From JBBSEZ01 sp038239195 (lineage in GTDB: Bacteria; Planctomycetota; Planctomycetia; Gemmatales; Gemmataceae): a stretch of DNA of 15,450 nucleotides. The position numbers were made by a program, and so were the translations under genes. The stretch covers positions 1 to 15,450 of the forward strand of contig JBBSEZ010000232.1 of NCBI GenBank assembly GCA_038239195.1, written 5' to 3'. How positions within the stretch are numbered: the stretch's first letter is position 1; every line of letters begins with the position of its first letter. The notes beneath the pieces are model-generated. The model was not told the DNA's origin. It did not search any database and worked only from the letters and a program-made list of their open reading frames with translations. Below, in pieces: positions 13,121 to 15,450 of the stretch.

Positions 13121-15450
13121 GCGTGTTCTCCGACGCGGCCTGGCGAGCGGCGTGGCGCGAGCCTGCCGGTGGGGCGCCGCGCCGCTCGCCTCAGGCGATG
13201 AGGACGGTGGGGCAGCCCAGGATGATGGTCCCTCCGTGCCCCGTCAGGTCTCCGAGGCGCGCGGCCGGCTGGCCCTTGATGAGGACGGTGAAACTGCCCA
13301 GGGCGATGGTATCCGGCGGGCCGACGCACGTACAGAGGTCGCCCACGCGGGCGGCCGGCAGCCCGCCGATGAGGACGGGGATGCCGCCGGGTGGCAGGAT
13401 CGGCCCGCCGACGTGAGGGACGAGGACGGTCAACATCGGGCAGACGTGCATGTCGCTGACGCGGGCGGCGGGCATCGGCATGGGACGGCCTCCGGGGAAT
13501 CGGGCGCCTTGCAGGAAGCGAGCGGCGAGTTGGCCGGGCGAGCTCGATGCCCGTCGCCTGGGTCGCCACGCTGGGCAGGCGGTCCGTGTCGCTGACGGAC
13601 CAGGACAAAGCGGCGCTCTGAATGAGCCCGAGAGAGTCGCAGACCGTGACGGCGGAGGAGAGGGAGGCGCTTGCGCCCGCGGAGGTGTTGGCGTAGCCGA
13701 GCACGCCGCTGAGCAGCCCCGTGCTGGCGTTGACGGCCAGGCCCTGCGGCAGGCCGCTGGCGCTGTAGGTGAGGCTGTTCGTCCCCGTGTTGTCCGTCCC
13801 GTGCTCGTCCAGCGAGACGCTCTGCCCTTCCGAGTTGCTCAGGAAGGTGGAACTGGGCAGGCGGTTGGTGTCGCTCACCGCCCAGGCGAAAGACCCCGAG
13901 ACGAGGTGGAGCCCGTCGCTGACGAACAGGGTGGGAAGCAGGCTCGCCCCGAAGCTGGTGCTCGCGTTGGCGTAGCCGACCACCCCGCCGATGATGCCGG
14001 TGCTGGCGTTGATGCTCAGGCCCTGCGGCAGCCCGCTGGCGCTGTAGGTCAGGGCGTTGGTCCCCGCGTTGTCCGTCCCGTGCAGGTCCAGCGAGACGGT
14101 CTGCCCTTCCGCGTTGGACTGGAAGGAGGCGCTGGGCAGCCGGTCCGTGTCGCCCACGGACCAGGACAGGGCGGCGCTCTGGAGAATGCCCAGGGAGTCT
14201 CCGACCGTGACGGAGGACGTGAGGGAGGCGGTCGCGCCCGCCGAGGCGTTGGCGTAGCCGAGCACGCCGCTGATGAGGCCCGTGCTCGCGTTGATGCTCA
14301 GGCCCCCTGGCAGCCCGCTGGCGCTGTAGGTCAGCCCGTTCGTGCCCGTGTGGTCCTTCCCCGCGTACAGCGAAACGGTGCTGCCTTCCGCCCCCGAAGC
14401 GGAGGTCAGCGACAGCGGCGGGGAGTCGCTCACCGACCAGGACAGGGCGCGCGTGTCGGTCCCGCCGTGGCCGTCCGTCAGCGTCACCGTGGGCGCGAAC
14501 GATGCGAAGAGGGTGGCGCTGTTGGCGTTGCGGTAGCTCAGCGCCCCCGCGACCAGGCCCGTGCTGGCGTTGATGCTCAGCCCGGCGGGCAGCCCGCTGG
14601 CGCTGTAAGTGAGGGAGTTGGTGCCCGTGTTGTCCGTCCCGTGCAGGTCCAGCGAGACGGTCTGCCCCTCCGAGTTGGACTGGAAGGAGACGCTCGGGAG
14701 CCGGTCCGTGTCGCCCACGAGGAAGTTGACCGAGGCCGTGGTGAGCAGCCCCGTGGAGTTACCCACCGACAGCGTCGCCGTGAGGGACGCGCTCAGCCCC
14801 GCGGAGGCGTTGGCGTAGCCGACCACCCCGCCGATCAGCCCCGTGCTGGCGTTGATGCTCAGCCCCGCCGGCAGCCCCGCGGCGCTGAAGGTCAAGCCGT
14901 CGGTGCCCGTGTGGTCCGCCCCGGCGAACAGCGAGACACTATTGCCCTCGCTGCCGAACCAGGAACTCAGCGAGATCAGCGGCGTGTCGCTCACCGACCA
15001 CGGGAAGGCGCGCGTGTCCGTCCCGCCGTGCCCGTCCGACAGGGTCACCGTGGGCGTGAGACCGGCCGTCCCCCCCGCGCTGGCGTTGCCGTAGCCCACC
15101 ACGCCCGCGATCAGCCCGGTGCTGGCGTTGATGCCCAGGCCTTGCGGCAGGCCGCTGGCGCTGTAAGTGAGGGAGTTGGTGCCCGTGTTGTCCGTCCCGT
15201 GTACGTCCAGCGAGACGGTCTGCCCCTCCGCGTTGGACTGGAAGGAGACGCTCGGCAGCCGGTCCGTGTCGCCGACGGACCAGCTAAAAGTCCCCGAGAC
15301 GGTGTGGGCCCCGTCGCTGACGAACAGGGTGGGCAGCAGGCTCGTGCCGAAGTTACTGCTCGCGTTGGCGTAGCCGACGATCCCGGCGATGAGGCCCGTG
15401 CCGGCGTTGATGCTCAGGCCGCCGGGCAGCCCCACCGCGCTGAAGGTCAG
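13117..15450 (-). CDS. Large Ig-like (He_PIG-type) repeat protein, C-terminal part
   Basis: The frame is open to the right edge, so the N-terminus is missing; the GTG at 15435 is internal. From 15450 to about 13560 it encodes tandem repeats of 92-94 residues. Each has EGQTVSL, GTDNTGTNSLTYSASGLP, a GLSINASTGLISG motif and a VGYANAS segment, closing with LSWSVSDTDRLP. The ASGLPxGLSINxxTGxIxG pattern resembles the putative Ig (He_PIG/cadherin-like) domains of large secreted or surface proteins, suggesting an adhesin or cell-surface role outside the cell. Repeat identity ends at LPSVATQ near 13560. After that the frame stays open through the PAAR gene, in another frame, to a TGA at 13119-13117 that overlaps the tssF start. 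This Arg/Pro-rich tail looks like a shadow of PAAR, so the natural end is probably near 13500-13560, with the stop lost or a frameshift present. The function is inferred from repeat type only. Confidence 0.8.
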   Translation of the reverse strand: MTFSAVGLPGGLSINAGTGLIAGIVGYANASSNFGTSLLPTLFVSDGAHTVSGTFSWSVGDTDRLPSVSFQSNAEGQTVSLDVHGTDNTGTNSLTYSASGLPQGLGINASTGLIAGVVGYGNASAGGTAGLTPTVTLSDGHGGTDTRAFPWSVSDTPLISLSSWFGSEGNSVSLFAGADHTGTDGLTFSAAGLPAGLSINASTGLIGGVVGYANASAGLSASLTATLSVGNSTGLLTTASVNFLVGDTDRLPSVSFQSNSEGQTVSLDLHGTDNTGTNSLTYSASGLPAGLSINASTGLVAGALSYRNANSATLFASFAPTVTLTDGHGGTDTRALSWSVSDSPPLSLTSASGAEGSTVSLYAGKDHTGTNGLTYSASGLPGGLSINASTGLISGVLGYANASAGATASLTSSVTVGDSLGILQSAALSWSVGDTDRLPSASFQSNAEGQTVSLDLHGTDNAGTNALTYSASGLPQGLSINASTGIIGGVVGYANASTSFGASLLPTLFVSDGLHLVSGSFAWAVSDTNRLPSSTFLSNSEGQSVSLDEHGTDNTGTNSLTYSASGLPQGLAVNASTGLLSGVLGYANTSAGASASLSSAVTVCDSLGLIQSAALSWSVSDTDRLPSVATQATGIELARPTRRSLPARRPIPRRPSHADARRPRQRHARLPDVDRPRPSRRRADPATRRHPRPHRRAAGRPRGRPLYVRRPAGYHRPGQFHRPHQGPAGRAPRRPDGARRDHHPGLPHRPHRLRRAARRPTGRLAPRRSPGRVGEHA
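13142..13190. promoter_or_regulatory. Strong hairpin between the PAAR gene and tssF
   Basis: GGCGAGCGGCG (13142-13152) pairs exactly with CGCCGCTCGCC (13180-13190). The stem continues through one T-G pair into GGCGC (13154-13158) and GCGCC (13174-13178), making a 17-pair stem with a 15-base loop. It begins immediately after the PAAR stop codon and ends about 10 bases before the tssF ribosome-binding site. It may stop or pause part of transcription, or protect the upstream mRNA. There is no T-tract. Confidence 0.6.
13191..13481 (-). CDS. PAAR-domain spike-tip protein
   Basis: This 96-residue protein is a single PAAR domain with nothing attached. The name-giving motif appears three times (MPAARVSD, LPAARVGD, QPAARLGD), spaced about 38 and 30 residues apart as in the folded cone. 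His and Cys residues able to bind the metal at the tip are in SDMHVCPM, LCTCVGPP and LTGHGGTIILGCPT. PAAR proteins sharpen the VgrG spike of the T6SS and can carry effectors. With no extension, this one is probably only the tip, or docks a separate effector. The ATG at 13481 has a clear GGAGG ribosome-binding site (13489-13493) seven bases away. No VgrG is in the window. A different frame of the repeat protein is open across the whole gene, but that frame has shadow-like composition here. Confidence 0.93.
   Translation of the reverse strand: MPMPAARVSDMHVCPMLTVLVPHVGGPILPPGGIPVLIGGLPAARVGDLCTCVGPPDTIALGSFTVLIKGQPAARLGDLTGHGGTIILGCPTVLIA
13573..15450 (-). repeat. Tandem array of about 279-bp coding repeats
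   Basis: A conserved anchor (TGCTGGCGTT, read on the plus strand, with small changes) recurs at 13722, 14001, 14283, 14562, 14844, 15120 and 15399, giving spacings of 279, 282, 279, 282, 276 and 279 bases, all multiples of three. Six complete units and one partial unit are visible, and the array continues past the window. The middle of the unit comes in several versions (DGHGGTDTRA, GDSLGILQSAA, FVSDGAHTVSG) in mixed order, pointing to exchange between units. Being coding and long, it is not a CRISPR array. Confidence 0.9.

Noticed and set aside
11666..13201. Plus-strand open frame of 511 codons opposite tssF
   Set aside because: It is antisense to tssF with biased composition (Gly, Arg, Val, Glu) and no recognisable motif.
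13117..13560. Arg/Pro-rich C-terminal tail of the repeat protein as a real domain
   Set aside because: Its sequence is the out-of-frame reading of the PAAR gene and shows shadow composition. The open frame is recorded, but the tail is not treated as a functional domain.
13573..15450. Regular repeats considered as a CRISPR array
   Set aside because: The period is about 279 bases, the units are coding and mostly alike along their length, and there are no short repeats separated by unique spacers.

Overview
The window is GC-rich throughout, and almost every convincing gene lies on the minus strand. The combination of a DUF4139-type protein, a short type VI secretion (T6SS) cluster, a very long tandem-repeat protein and several short palindromic repeat elements suggests a Planctomycetota bacterium, perhaps Gemmataceae-like. 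This is inferred from gene content and style; there is no rRNA or other marker gene to confirm it.

Layout. (1) 1-1002, plus strand: the C-terminal part of a DUF4139-like protein, cut by the left edge. (2) 1003-2648: a gene-poor, decayed stretch. It holds a cluster of short REP-like hairpins (1031-1125), a remnant of a second gltD copy (about 1286-1382), a small doubtful ORF (start 1730) with a 10-bp palindrome inside it, and a nearly complete dCTP deaminase-like frame (1834-2451) that keeps its catalytic motifs but has no usable start codon. (3) 2649-9846, minus strand: a LysR-type regulator, gltB and gltD, in that transcriptional order. The regulator's stop overlaps the gltB start (ATGA), and a 12-bp hairpin lies between gltB and gltD. 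Together gltB and gltD encode NADPH-type glutamate synthase (GOGAT). (4) 9847-10265: the AT-rich promoter region of the regulator, followed by a 121-nt imperfect inverted repeat that begins one base after the tssG stop codon. (5) 10266-13481, minus strand: PAAR spike-tip protein, tssF and tssG, the end of a T6SS cluster whose other genes must lie outside the window or elsewhere. (6) 13117/13560-15450, minus strand: the C-terminal part of a large secreted or surface-type protein built from about 279-bp (93-residue) Ig-like repeats. Its start is beyond the right edge, and its reading frame has no stop before it runs, out of frame, through the PAAR gene.

How the genes work together. GltB and GltD form one enzyme: GltB releases ammonia from glutamine and makes glutamate from 2-oxoglutarate at its FMN site, while GltD feeds electrons from NADPH through FAD and Fe-S clusters. 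The LysR regulator is placed to control them. TssF and TssG are baseplate wedge proteins of the T6SS, and PAAR caps the VgrG spike. The repeat protein lies directly upstream of PAAR in the same direction and may be linked to it, but the sequence does not prove this.

The points most worth a second look are the junction between the repeat array and PAAR, the large inverted repeat after tssG, the decayed gltD copy, the start-less dcd-like frame, and the unusual co-directional, overlapping lysR-gltB arrangement. I see no clear new defence or mobile system.
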